Counted from the stretch's first letter, positions 19,850-28,617 are shown. The stretch is 64,000 nt of DNA from an uncultured Tateyamaria sp. (GCF_947487805.1 NZ_CANKXW010000001.1:681501-745500), one strand, 5' to 3'. A program made the numbers and translations. The notes: generated by a model from the letters alone, not told the origin.

Positions 19850-20991
19850 GTGATACCGTTCTGAACTGTGGCTATGTCCCGCTTGTCGATTGCGCGCCGT
19901 TGGTGATCGCAAAGGAACTGGGCTTTGCCGCCGAAGAGGGGCTGTCGCTTAACCTGTTGCGGCAGCCGTCATGGTCGGCCCTGCGCGATCTGCTGGCGGC
20001 GGGCCATTTGGATGCCGCACAGATGCTGTCGCCGATGCCTGTGGCCATGTCCATGGGGTTGGGCGGCATGCCGGCGCGGATCGATACGCTGATGGTGCTG
20101 TCGGTCAACGGCACGGTGTTTGGCGTGTCCAACGCCCTGCGCGCGGAACTGGGTCCGGTTTTGTTTGGTGATGCCGACGCCTTGCTGGCCGCCTTGGCTG
20201 CGCGTGGTGGTGCACCGCTGCGCATTGGCGTGCCGTTCCACTATTCGATGCACCGCCTGCTTTTGTCCTACTGGACCTCAGCTGCGCCGGGTTTGGCCAT
20301 CGAGGAAATTACCGTGCCGCCGCCGCGGATGGCGGACGCCGTGGCCGATGGATTCGTCGATGCGTTCTGGGTCGGAGAACCTTGGGGCAGTCTGGCCGTG
20401 CACCAGAGTGTCGCGGAATTGATGATGACCGGGCGCGATGTCTGGCAGTTCGCCCCTGAAAAGGTGCTGGCCGCCCGGCACGACTGGGTTGAAGCAAACG
20501 AAGATATCGTGCGCCGCTTGATGCGCGCAATATATCAGGCGGCGGCATGGCTTGATACGCCAAGGAACAAGCCGCTCGCCGTCGAAATCCTCGGGCGCAG
20601 TGAACATCTGAGCCTGTCGCCCTATCTGATCGACCCCGCATTGACCGGGCACCTGTCGCCATCGCCAACGGCGTCGCCCGCCGTCGTGCCGAGGTTCTTG
20701 CAATTCCATAATCACGCGGCTTCCTTTCCGTGGCGCAGCCAGGCGGCGTGGATCGCCGACCAGCTTGGTGCGGACGTGGGCGGCATGGAAAAGGCCAAGG
20801 CCTGTTTCCGGTCGGATCTCTATCGCAGGAACCTGTCGGGAATCGGCGCGGATATGCCGGGCGCATCGGAAAAGGAAGAGGGCGCATTGCGCGTGGAAAC
20901 CGACGTGGCCTCTACCCGTGGGCATATGATTCTTGCGCCGGATGCATTTTTTGACGGCAGAACATTCGACTTCTCCTCAGAAAACCGCTGA
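19846..20991 (+). CDS. nasS: Nitrate/nitrite sensor NasS (NrtA-like cytoplasmic binding protein)
   Basis: Cytoplasmic sensor of 381 residues related to the nitrate-binding protein NrtA but without a signal peptide. The N-terminal fold (YVPLVDCAPLVIAKELGFAA then DAAQMLSPMPVAMSMG) parallels that of the nearby nrtA product ([19 protein letters not shown] then [16 protein letters not shown]), showing they are paralogues. Binding of nitrate or nitrite releases NasT. It is translationally coupled to nasT (ATGA), as expected for proteins that form a stoichiometric complex. It is followed by the leader of the nrt-nas operon. Confidence 0.93.
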   Translation: MSDTVLNCGYVPLVDCAPLVIAKELGFAAEEGLSLNLLRQPSWSALRDLLAAGHLDAAQMLSPMPVAMSMGLGGMPARIDTLMVLSVNGTVFGVSNALRAELGPVLFGDADALLAALAARGGAPLRIGVPFHYSMHRLLLSYWTSAAPGLAIEEITVPPPRMADAVADGFVDAFWVGEPWGSLAVHQSVAELMMTGRDVWQFAPEKVLAARHDWVEANEDIVRRLMRAIYQAAAWLDTPRNKPLAVEILGRSEHLSLSPYLIDPALTGHLSPSPTASPAVVPRFLQFHNHAASFPWRSQAAWIADQLGADVGGMEKAKACFRSDLYRRNLSGIGADMPGASEKEEGALRVETDVASTRGHMILAPDAFFDGRTFDFSSENR

Positions 20992-21055
20992 AGAAATGTG
21001 CATATTCTGCATCGCAGCAAAAATTGCACAGTGAACCCGAATTTGTCTTGGACCT

Positions 21056-21132
21056 CTGCCCGTCGCAGGGGCAGGTTAAGTGCAAGGGGCAACGCTGCCC
21101 AACAATATGCACGTACCACTGACGGTCGTGCA
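21056..21132 (+). ncRNA. ANTAR (NasT) target RNA: paired hexaloop hairpins in the nrtA leader
   Basis: Hairpin 1 is GGGC (21087-21090), loop AACGCT, GCCC (21097-21100). Hairpin 2 is TGCACG-T-ACC (21108-21117), loop ACTGAC, GGT-CGTGCA (21124-21132) with one bulged T. Both loops are six bases with A at position 1 and G at position 4, the recognition code for ANTAR proteins, and they are 7 nt apart. An upstream hairpin CTGCCC/GGGCAG (21056-21061/21069-21074) shares its arms with hairpin 1: 21069-21074 can also pair with 21095-21100. Two alternative folds are therefore possible. Confidence 0.85.
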
Positions 21133-21144
21133 CCTCCCAAGAGC

Positions 21145-21204
21145 AAAGCCGCTCGTATGGATCACGGACCTCCTCCCCCGTGACCCCTACGTGCGGCTTT
21201 TTTG
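21145..21204 (+). terminator. Intrinsic terminator in the nrtA leader, target of NasT antitermination
   Basis: A long stem pairs AAAGCCGC (21145-21152) with GCGGCTTT (21193-21200), continues with CGTA/TACG (21154-21157/21188-21191) and TCACGG/CCGTGA near the apex, and ends in a run of six T (21198-21203). It lies between nasS and nrtA, 12 nt after the second hexaloop hairpin and 36 nt before the nrtA start. This is the position of the terminator in nas leaders controlled by ANTAR proteins. Confidence 0.87.
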
Positions 21205-21239
21205 TTTTCCCCGATCCGGGACAGAAAAAGGAAAAACAG

Positions 21240-22610
21240 ATGAAATACACATTGGCGGCCATCCTGGCGACAACGACATTCCTGGGAACAACGGCCTCGG
21301 CCGAGTTTCTCGAGCTGGAGAAAGAAGACCTGACGCTTGGTTTTATCAAGCTGACGGACATGGCGCCGCTGGCTGTGGCCTATGAGCTTGGGTTTTTCGA
21401 AGACGAAGGTCTGTTCGTCACCCTCGAGGCGCAAGCCAACTGGAAAGTGTTGCTGGACGGTGTAATCTCGGGCGAGTTGGACGGCGCGCATATGTTGGCG
21501 GGCCAACCCCTTGCGGCCACGATCGGGTATGGCACCGAGGCGCACATCATCACGCCCTTCTCCATGGACCTGAACGGTAACGCGATCACCGTGTCGAACG
21601 AGATCTGGGACCAGATGCGCCCCAATGTGCCGTTGATGGACGATGGCCGTCCGCAGCACCCGATCAGCGCCGAGGCGTTGGTGCCGGTGGTCGAAGAGTA
21701 CAAGGACCAGGGCCAGCCTTTCAACATGGGCATGGTGTTCCCGGTGTCGACCCACAACTACGAAATCCGTTACTGGCTGGCGGCGGGTGGCCTGCAGCCG
21801 GGATACTACAGCCCGCAGGATATATCGGGTCAGATCGGTGCGGATGTCCTTTTGTCCGTGACACCCCCGCCGCAGATGCCCGCCACCATGGAAGCTGGCA
21901 CGATCTATGGCTACGCCGTGGGCGAGCCATGGAACCAACAGGCGGTGTTCAAGGGCATCGGCGTGCCGGTCATCACCGACTATGACATGTGGAAGAACAA
22001 CCCCGAGAAAGTGTTTGGCATCACGGCAGAGTTCGCCGAGGAAAACCCGAACACCACACTCGCCCTGACCAAGGCACTGATCCGTGCGGCCATCTGGCTG
22101 GACGAGAACGACAACGCCAACCGCGAAGAGGCCGTTCAGATGCTGTCGCGCCCCGAATATGTGGGTGCCGACGCCGAGGTGATCGCAAATTCGATGACCG
22201 GGTTCTTCGAGTTTGAAAAGGGGGATGTCCGTCCCGCGCCCGACTTCAACGTGTTCTTCCGTTACAACGCCACCTATCCCTACTATTCCGACGCGATCTG
22301 GTACCTGACGCAGATGCGCCGCTGGGGCCAGATCGACGAGACAAAGACCGACCAGTGGTTCTTTGACGTGGCCGCGGACGTGTACCGGCCCGACATCTAT
22401 CTGAGTGCAGCCCGTATGCTGGTGGATGACGGCATGGCGAACGAGGCAGACTTCCCTTGGGACAGCGATGGGTTCAAGGCACCGACACCGGCGGCCGACA
22501 TCATCGACGGCATTGCCTATGACGGCCGCACGCCCAACGCCTATATCGACAGCCTGCCCATCGGCCTGAAATCCGGCCAGACGGTGGTTGGCGACGGCGT
22601 CGACGGCTGA
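21240..22610 (+). CDS. nrtA: Nitrate ABC transporter substrate-binding protein NrtA
   Basis: Periplasmic nitrate/nitrite-binding protein, 456 residues. Residues 1-21 are a Sec signal peptide ending ASA-EF; no lipobox is present, so it is soluble, unlike the lipoprotein form in cyanobacteria. The mature part matches the CmpA/NrtA fold, with [18 protein letters not shown] near residue 34 and [12 protein letters not shown] near residue 222. The start at 21240 is after the leader terminator; an in-frame ATG at 21180 lies inside the terminator and would precede the signal peptide. It is the first structural gene of the operon and is followed by an 11-bp hairpin. Confidence 0.94.
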   Translation: MKYTLAAILATTTFLGTTASAEFLELEKEDLTLGFIKLTDMAPLAVAYELGFFEDEGLFVTLEAQANWKVLLDGVISGELDGAHMLAGQPLAATIGYGTEAHIITPFSMDLNGNAITVSNEIWDQMRPNVPLMDDGRPQHPISAEALVPVVEEYKDQGQPFNMGMVFPVSTHNYEIRYWLAAGGLQPGYYSPQDISGQIGADVLLSVTPPPQMPATMEAGTIYGYAVGEPWNQQAVFKGIGVPVITDYDMWKNNPEKVFGITAEFAEENPNTTLALTKALIRAAIWLDENDNANREEAVQMLSRPEYVGADAEVIANSMTGFFEFEKGDVRPAPDFNVFFRYNATYPYYSDAIWYLTQMRRWGQIDETKTDQWFFDVAADVYRPDIYLSAARMLVDDGMANEADFPWDSDGFKAPTPAADIIDGIAYDGRTPNAYIDSLPIGLKSGQTVVGDGVDG

Positions 22611-22618
22611 TCGCAGAA

Positions 22619-22654
22619 CAGGGCACCGCTCATGCGCGGTGCCCTGTCTCTTTT
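22619..22654 (+). terminator. Intercistronic hairpin between nrtA and nrtB
   Basis: CAGGGCACCGC (22619-22629) pairs perfectly with GCGGTGCCCTG (22636-22646) around a 6-nt loop, followed by TCTCTTTT. It is a strong but T-poor terminator or 3'-end stabiliser. In binding-protein operons such hairpins raise the level of the binding protein over the membrane components. Confidence 0.75.
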
Positions 22655-22687
22655 CCCGACATTGGCAGCATCTATTGGACATCTGAC

Positions 22688-23761
22688 ATGACCGCGATTG
22701 ATCCGAATACACTCGACATCGAAGCCCGCCGCGCGCGGCGCTTTGCCCGTATCAACAAGGCAGATGCCTGGTTCCAGGTGCTGGGATTGGGATGGATGAC
22801 GCCCGTTTTGCGCGCGGCCGCTGGCGACGCCCCCAAGGCACAAGGCAAGGAAATCTGGCGTCAGCTGGGCGTGCCCTTGCTGTCGATCCTCGTGTTCCTC
22901 GTGGCCTGGGGCACTCTCGCGCCCAAAGTGCAGACGTCGCTGGGCGCGGTGCCCGGACCGGTGCAGGTCTGGGAACAGGTCGGCACATTGCATGCGGATT
23001 ACATCCGCGAGAAAGAGCGCGAAGCCGCGTTCTACGAACGTCAGGACACGCGCAATGCCAAGGCCATCGCCGACGGCAGGCCCGATGCGGTGCGCAACCG
23101 TGTCTATACCGGCAAGCCCACTTATTACGACCAGATCTGGACCTCCATCAAAACTGTATTCTTCGGCTTTCTGATCGCCTCCATCGTGGCCATTCCACTG
23201 GGGATCGCAGCAGGGCTGTCGGCCACGGCCAATGCGGCACTGAACCCGTTGATCCAGATTTTCAAACCGGTCTCGCCGCTGGCGTGGCTGCCCATCGTCA
23301 CGATGATCGTTTCGGCGGTTTACGCCACCAATGACGGGCTGTTTTCCAAGTCTTTCCTTGTCTCTGCCATCACTGTCACGCTGTGTTCGCTGTGGCCCAC
23401 GCTGATCAACACCGCACTTGGCGTGAGCTCGATCGACAAGGACCTCGTCAGTGTCAGCCGCGTGCTGAAGATGAACACCTATACAAAGATCACCAAGCTT
23501 GTCCTGCCCTCTGCCTTGCCATTGATCTTTACCGGTCTGCGCCTGTCGCTGGGCGTGGGCTGGATGGTGCTGATCGCGGCGGAGATGCTGGCGCAGAACC
23601 CCGGCCTCGGCAAATTCGTCTGGGATGAATTCCAGAACGGCAGCTCGCAATCTCTGGCCCGCATCATGGTCGCGGTGTTCACTATCGGCATCATCGGCTT
23701 CCTGCTCGACCGGGTGATGTACGCGCTGCAATCCATGTTCACCTTCACAAACAACCGGTGA
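22688..23761 (+). CDS. nrtB: Nitrate ABC transporter permease NrtB
   Basis: Inner-membrane permease, 357 residues. It has a ~50-residue cytoplasmic N-terminus, a first helix (VPLLSILVFLVAWGTL, ~60), then an extended hydrophilic stretch of about 60 residues rich in charged residues (~95-150), and five further helices. The EAA loop that contacts the ATPase is GVSSIDKDLVSVSRVLKMN (~245). The long first loop is a common feature of NrtB relatives in proteobacteria. It overlaps or abuts the ATPase gene. The stop TGA covers 23759-23761. Confidence 0.92.
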   Translation: MTAIDPNTLDIEARRARRFARINKADAWFQVLGLGWMTPVLRAAAGDAPKAQGKEIWRQLGVPLLSILVFLVAWGTLAPKVQTSLGAVPGPVQVWEQVGTLHADYIREKEREAAFYERQDTRNAKAIADGRPDAVRNRVYTGKPTYYDQIWTSIKTVFFGFLIASIVAIPLGIAAGLSATANAALNPLIQIFKPVSPLAWLPIVTMIVSAVYATNDGLFSKSFLVSAITVTLCSLWPTLINTALGVSSIDKDLVSVSRVLKMNTYTKITKLVLPSALPLIFTGLRLSLGVGWMVLIAAEMLAQNPGLGKFVWDEFQNGSSQSLARIMVAVFTIGIIGFLLDRVMYALQSMFTFTNNR

Positions 23762-23766
23762 TCCAG

Positions 23767-25431
23767 ATGAGCTTTCTCGAATTCAAGAACGTCTCGAAAA
23801 GCTATGGCGACACGCCGGTTTTGCGGGACATCGACCTGAGCGTTGCCGAAGGTGAGTTTCTGGTGATCCTCGGCTTTTCAGGGACCGGCAAAACGACGCT
23901 GATCAACCTGATGGCCGGTCTGGAAATGCCCACCAAGGGCGCGGTCACCTTCAAAGGTGCGCCGGTGACAGAGCCGGGGCGCGAACGCGGCGTGATTTTC
24001 CAGAGCTATTCTCTGATGCCCTGGTTGACGGTCAACGGCAACGTGGCGCTGGCGGTGGACACGATGTTCCCCGACTTGTCCAAAGCAGAGCGCGCCGCCA
24101 AGGTTGATCACTATGTCAGCATGGTGGGCCTGTCACATGCCGCCAGTCGGCGTCCTGCGGAACTGTCGGGGGGGATGCGGCAACGGGTGAACGTGGCCCG
24201 TGCGCTGGCGATGGATCCGGAGATGCTGCTGCTGGATGAACCGCTGTCGGCGCTTGATGCACTGACACGCGCCAATCTGGCGGACGAGATCGAGGGGATC
24301 TGGGACGCGGACAAGAAAACCTGCGTTCTGATCACCAACGATGTGGACGAGGCCATTATCCTCGCCGACCGTATCATCGCCCTGAACCCCGACGGCACGC
24401 TGGGCGACGAGTTCAAGGTCGATATCCAACGCCCGCGTGATCGCATCGCAATGAACAATGATGCGACGTTCAAGGCCCTGCGCGGGCAGGTTACCAACTA
24501 CCTGATGGACGTAGGCATCGCGGCCAAGGTCGAAGGATCCCGCATCTTGCCCAATGTCACGCCGATCCACGGTGTGCCGACGGCTGTTGCGCGCGCTCAG
24601 GAAGGATCCATCGAAGAGAAGTTCCTGAACTTCTCGCAACTCGACAAGGTGTACCCGACGCCCAAGGGTCCGCTCACTGTGGTCGAAAACTTCGATCTCA
24701 AGATCAACAAGGGCGAGTTCATCTCGCTGATTGGACACTCGGGTTGCGGCAAGTCGACGGTGTTGACCATGGCCGCAGGGCTGAATCCGATTTCCAAAGG
24801 GGCGATCCGGCTGGATGGCTGGAACGTCGAGGGCGCAGACCCCGAGCGCGCGGTTGTCTTCCAATCGCCCAACCTGTTCCCGTGGCTTACCGCCAAGGAG
24901 AACGTCGCCATCGGTGTCGACAAGGTCTATCCCAAGGCCAGTCAGGCCGAGCGGCAGGACGTGGTCGAATACTACCTCGAACGCGTCGGTCTGGCGGACA
25001 GCATGGACAAGGGCGCAGCGAGCCTGTCCAACGGCATGAAGCAGCGTGTCGGCATTGCCCGCGCCTTTGCACTTTCGCCGAAACTGCTGCTGCTCGATGA
25101 ACCGTTCGGGATGCTCGACAGCCTGACGCGTTGGGAGCTGCAAGAAGTCCTGATGGAGGTCTGGTCGCGCACCAAGGTCACAGCCATTTGCGTGACCCAC
25201 GATGTGGACGAGGCGATCCTGCTGGCCGACCGCGTGGTGATGATGACCAACGGGCCACAGGCGACAATCGGCAAGATCACGGATGTCGACCTGCCGCGCC
25301 CGCGCACCCGAAAGGCGCTGCTCGAACATCCCGATTACTACGCCTACCGGCAGGAAGTGCTCGATTTCCTCGAGGAATACGAGAAGGGCGCCACGCCCAA
25401 GTCAAAACCCAAAGCCATCGCAGCGGAGTAA
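23767..25431 (+). CDS. nrtC: Fused two-domain nitrate ABC transporter ATPase (NrtC/NrtD-like)
   Basis: A single 554-residue polypeptide with two complete ABC ATPase domains joined by a ~60-residue linker. Domain 1 has Walker A GFSGTGKTT (36-44), signature LSGGM (133-137), Walker B LLLLDEP, and Asn191 where the H-loop His is expected (ITNDVDEA). Domain 2 has Walker A GHSGCGKST (323-331), signature LSNGM with Asn422 in place of Gly, Walker B LLLLDEP, and a normal H-loop His478 (VTHDVDEA). In a head-to-tail sandwich, Asn191 and LSNGM would share one ATP site, leaving one consensus site. A GTG at 23758 is an alternative start overlapping the nrtB stop. Confidence 0.92.
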   Translation: MSFLEFKNVSKSYGDTPVLRDIDLSVAEGEFLVILGFSGTGKTTLINLMAGLEMPTKGAVTFKGAPVTEPGRERGVIFQSYSLMPWLTVNGNVALAVDTMFPDLSKAERAAKVDHYVSMVGLSHAASRRPAELSGGMRQRVNVARALAMDPEMLLLDEPLSALDALTRANLADEIEGIWDADKKTCVLITNDVDEAIILADRIIALNPDGTLGDEFKVDIQRPRDRIAMNNDATFKALRGQVTNYLMDVGIAAKVEGSRILPNVTPIHGVPTAVARAQEGSIEEKFLNFSQLDKVYPTPKGPLTVVENFDLKINKGEFISLIGHSGCGKSTVLTMAAGLNPISKGAIRLDGWNVEGADPERAVVFQSPNLFPWLTAKENVAIGVDKVYPKASQAERQDVVEYYLERVGLADSMDKGAASLSNGMKQRVGIARAFALSPKLLLLDEPFGMLDSLTRWELQEVLMEVWSRTKVTAICVTHDVDEAILLADRVVMMTNGPQATIGKITDVDLPRPRTRKALLEHPDYYAYRQEVLDFLEEYEKGATPKSKPKAIAAE

Positions 25432-25436
25432 CCGCC

Positions 25437-25862
25437 ATGACACCCGAAGACATCACAGCGGTGCAGAACAGTTTCGCCAAGGTCGTCCCGATCAAGGACG
25501 CCGCGGCGGAAATCTTCTATGACCGCCTTTTTGAAATCGCACCCGACGTCAAGCCGCTGTTCAAGGGCGACATGACCGAGCAGGGCGCAAAGCTGATGGC
25601 AACGCTGGGCGTAGTTGTGAACGGATTGCGCGACCTCGACAAGATCGTGCCGGTCGCGCAGCAGTTGGCGGTCCAGCACATCGACTATGGCGTCGAGCCT
25701 GGCCACTACGCCAGCGTGGGCGCCGCCCTGCTTGATACGTTGGAAAAGGGGCTCGGCGACGATTTCACGCCCGAAACCAAGGGTGCGTGGGAAACGGCCT
25801 ATGGCACCCTGTCCGGTGTCATGATCGCGGCTGCTTACCCTGACATGGAGACAGCGCAATGA
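25437..25862 (+). CDS. Single-domain bacterial globin (Vitreoscilla-haemoglobin-like)
   Basis: A 141-residue haem protein of the flavohaemoglobin-globin/VHb type without a reductase domain. The helix A start TPEDITAVQNSFAKVVPIKD, the CD region FYDRLFEIAPDVKPLFKGD, and the proximal His in VQHIDYGVEPGHYASVGAAL near residue 80 match the family. It lies 5 bp after the transporter ATPase and overlaps nirB by 4 bp, so it is expressed with nitrate assimilation. A likely role is scavenging nitric oxide formed from nitrite, with electrons from another reductase. That role is inferred. Confidence 0.9.
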   Translation: MTPEDITAVQNSFAKVVPIKDAAAEIFYDRLFEIAPDVKPLFKGDMTEQGAKLMATLGVVVNGLRDLDKIVPVAQQLAVQHIDYGVEPGHYASVGAALLDTLEKGLGDDFTPETKGAWETAYGTLSGVMIAAAYPDMETAQ

Positions 25863-28285
25863 CGCAGAACATCATCGTGATTGGCGCGGGCATGGCGTCG
25901 GGACGGGTGCTTGAGCATCTCTTTGACGCTAGCGCCGACGTGAACGTCACCCTTTTCAACGCAGAGCCGCGCGGCAACTACAACCGCATCATGCTGTCGC
26001 CCGTCCTGTCAGGGGAAAAAACCTATGACGAAATCGTAACCCATGACGCCGCGTGGTACGAAGCCAACGGTGTGACCTGCCGCTTCGGGGAAAGGATCGC
26101 GGAAATCGACCGCGTGGCCAAGACGGTCAAAGCCGACAACGGTGATGTCCTGGCCTATGACAAGCTGATCTTTGGCACCGGGTCGAACCCGTTCATGATC
26201 CCGCTGCCCGGTCATGACCTGGAGGGTGTCATCGCCTACCGCGATCTCGAAGACACGCAGCGCATGATGGATCTGGGTCCCGACAACAAGTGCGTCGTCA
26301 TAGGTGGGGGCCTCTTGGGTCTTGAGGCCGCGGCAGGCATGGCGGCGCGCGGTGTGGACGTCACGGTGGTGCACATCATGGGCCACCTTATGGAACGTCA
26401 GCTGGACGAGGCGGCGGGCTATCTGCTGCGCAAGGCGCTCGTTGACAAGGGGATTACGGTCAAATGCTCGGCCAACTCCAAGGAGATCCTTGGCGAGGAC
26501 GGGCACGTGCGGGCGCTGCTCTTGGATGACGGTACTGAATTGCCCTGCGATCTGCTCGTGATGGCTGTGGGGATCCGTCCTAACGTCGGACTGGCCCAAG
26601 CTAGTGGGTTGGCTGTGGGCAAGGGTATCCATGTCGACGATCAGATGGTGACGTCCGATCCGGACGTGTTGGCCGTTGGGGAATGCGTTGAACACGACGG
26701 CGCGATCTTTGGCCTTGTGGCGCCGCTCTACGACCAGGCGAAGGTCGCGGCGCAGACGCTGATGGGCGCCGAGGCACGCTTTGTCCAAAAGGAGCTTTCG
26801 ACCAAGCTCAAGGTCACGGGGTGTGATCTGTTCAGCGCGGGTGACTTTGCCGATGGCGAGGGGCGCGAGGACATCGTTTTCCGCGATCCCGCGCGCGGTG
26901 TCTACCGACGCCTCGTGATCGAGAACAATGTGGTCAAGGGGGCGGTGATGTATGGCGACACGGCCGACAGCAACTGGTTCTTTGGCCTGATCCGAGACAA
27001 GACGGATATTGCCGAGATGCGCGAAACGCTGATCTTCGGACCGGCCTATCAAGGGGGGACCCCCCTGGACCCTTTAGCAGCTGTTGCAGCCTTACCGCGT
27101 GACGCGGAGATCTGCGGCTGCAACGGAATCTGCAAAGGTGAAATCGAAGACGCGATCGCGGCGGGCGCTGCTGATCTGGGCGCTGTGCGGGCAACCACCA
27201 AGGCATCGGGGTCCTGCGGCACCTGCACCGGGCTGGTCGAACAGGTTCTGGCCGTCAGCCTTGGCGATGACTTTGTCATGCCGACGGCGGCGTCAGTCTG
27301 CGGCTGCACCGACATGACCCACGAAGATGTGCGGCGGATGATCAAGTCGCAAAAGCTGACATCGATGCCCGCCGTCTGGCAGGAATGCGGCTGGAAAACC
27401 TCGTGCGGGTGTCATGTGTGCCGCCCGGCATTGAACTTTTACCTGCTGGCCGACTGGCCGCTGGAATACAAGGACGATCCGCAAAGCCGGTTCATCAACG
27501 AACGCAAGCACGCCAACATCCAGAAGGATGGCACGTTCAGCGTGGTGCCGCGCATGTGGGGCGGGATCACGACGCCGGACGAATTGCGGGCCATCGCGGA
27601 TGCGGCGGACAAGTACATGGTGCGCACCGTCAAGGTCACGGGTGGACAGCGGATCGACCTGCTGGGGGTCAAGGGCGAGGATCTGCCTGACATCTGGGCC
27701 GATCTGAACGCCGCTGGCATGGTGTCTGGGCACGCCTACTCCAAAGGGTTGCGCACGGTGAAAACCTGCGTCGGTACGGATCACTGCCGGTTTGGCACGC
27801 AAGACAGCACAGGCCTTGGCATCAAGCTGGAGAAAGAGCTGTGGGGGTCATGGACCCCGCACAAGCTCAAGCTGGCCGTGTCGGGATGCCCGCGCAACTG
27901 TGCCGAAGCGACGTGCAAGGATATCGGCGTGATCTGCGTCGACAGCGGGTATCAGGTCAGCATCGGCGGTGCTGCGGGCATGGATGTCCGCGAAACCGAA
28001 CTGCTGGTGCAGGTCGCCACCGAACAAGAGGCCATCGGTGTGATCAAGGCGGTCACGCAGCTTTATCGTGAAAACGCCAAGTACCTTGATCGCATCTACA
28101 AATGGATGGGCAAGGTCGGGCTCGACTGGATCAAGGACCGCATCGAGACCGAGCGTGACGCGCTGGTCGACCGGTTCGAACTGAGCCAGACGATTTATCG
28201 CAAGGATCCGTGGGCGGAACACGCCCAGACCAAGGCGGACCGCTATCAGCCCTTGGCCAATCTGACGTTGGAGGCCGCAGAATGA
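25859..28285 (+). CDS. nirB: NADH-dependent assimilatory nitrite reductase, large subunit
   Basis: Cytoplasmic sirohaem nitrite reductase (nitrite to ammonium), 808 residues, called NasB in Paracoccus. In order: FAD/NADH oxidoreductase domain (IVIGAGMASGRVLEHL at ~5, VVIGGGLLGLEAAAGMA at ~145), a first BFD-like [2Fe-2S] domain (ICGCNGICKGEIEDAI, ~417), a second (CGCTDMTHEDVRRMI at ~480 with CGCHVC at ~515), a ferredoxin-like half domain, and the 4Fe-4S/sirohaem site CVGTDHC (~637) and CPRNCAEATC (~676). It is coupled to the globin and to nirD by ATGA overlaps. CysG, which makes its sirohaem, ends the same operon. Confidence 0.96.
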   Translation: MTQNIIVIGAGMASGRVLEHLFDASADVNVTLFNAEPRGNYNRIMLSPVLSGEKTYDEIVTHDAAWYEANGVTCRFGERIAEIDRVAKTVKADNGDVLAYDKLIFGTGSNPFMIPLPGHDLEGVIAYRDLEDTQRMMDLGPDNKCVVIGGGLLGLEAAAGMAARGVDVTVVHIMGHLMERQLDEAAGYLLRKALVDKGITVKCSANSKEILGEDGHVRALLLDDGTELPCDLLVMAVGIRPNVGLAQASGLAVGKGIHVDDQMVTSDPDVLAVGECVEHDGAIFGLVAPLYDQAKVAAQTLMGAEARFVQKELSTKLKVTGCDLFSAGDFADGEGREDIVFRDPARGVYRRLVIENNVVKGAVMYGDTADSNWFFGLIRDKTDIAEMRETLIFGPAYQGGTPLDPLAAVAALPRDAEICGCNGICKGEIEDAIAAGAADLGAVRATTKASGSCGTCTGLVEQVLAVSLGDDFVMPTAASVCGCTDMTHEDVRRMIKSQKLTSMPAVWQECGWKTSCGCHVCRPALNFYLLADWPLEYKDDPQSRFINERKHANIQKDGTFSVVPRMWGGITTPDELRAIADAADKYMVRTVKVTGGQRIDLLGVKGEDLPDIWADLNAAGMVSGHAYSKGLRTVKTCVGTDHCRFGTQDSTGLGIKLEKELWGSWTPHKLKLAVSGCPRNCAEATCKDIGVICVDSGYQVSIGGAAGMDVRETELLVQVATEQEAIGVIKAVTQLYRENAKYLDRIYKWMGKVGLDWIKDRIETERDALVDRFELSQTIYRKDPWAEHAQTKADRYQPLANLTLEAAE

Positions 28286-28617
28286 CCGATTGGATCGACA
28301 TCGCACCGCTGGAAGACGTACCGCGCCGTGGTGCGCGCATGGTCAAGACCGCGATGGGCTGCGTTGCCGTGTTCCGCACAGCAGAGGACGAGGTTTTTGC
28401 GCTCGACAATGCCTGTCCGCACAAGGCCGGCCCACTGGCCGAGGGGATCGTACACGGCAAATCCGTGACCTGCCCGCTGCACAACTGGGTGATCTCACTG
28501 GAAACAGGCGCGGCACAAGGCGCGGATGAGGGGCAGGTTGCGACCTATCCCGCGCGGGTTTCAGACGGGCGAATCCTGCTGGATCGCGCATTGCTGCGCG
28601 CACGGGCCGCCGCATGA
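28282..28617 (+). CDS. nirD: Nitrite reductase small subunit NirD (Rieske-type ferredoxin, NasG-like)
   Basis: A 111-residue Rieske-fold protein. The cluster ligands are C-x-H in NACPHKAG and C-x2-H in TCPLHNW, both intact, so it should bind [2Fe-2S], unlike some NirD proteins that lack ligands. In Paracoccus the equivalent NasG carries electrons from NasB to the nitrate reductase as well. This fits here because no separate NADH-linked nitrate reductase subunit is present. The ATG at 28282 overlaps the nirB stop, and its own stop overlaps the nasA start. The upstream in-frame extension lies within nirB. Confidence 0.94.
   Translation: MTDWIDIAPLEDVPRRGARMVKTAMGCVAVFRTAEDEVFALDNACPHKAGPLAEGIVHGKSVTCPLHNWVISLETGAAQGADEGQVATYPARVSDGRILLDRALLRARAAA

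Noticed and set aside
20992-21060. Sigma-54 or NtrC promoter before the nas leader
   Set aside because: TGTGCA...TGCACA half sites exist but are too far apart, and no GG-N10-GC element was found.
21162-23731. Long minus-strand open frames opposite nrtA and nrtB
   Set aside because: Translations are Arg/His-rich and family-less, while the plus-strand proteins carry clear NrtA/NrtB motifs.
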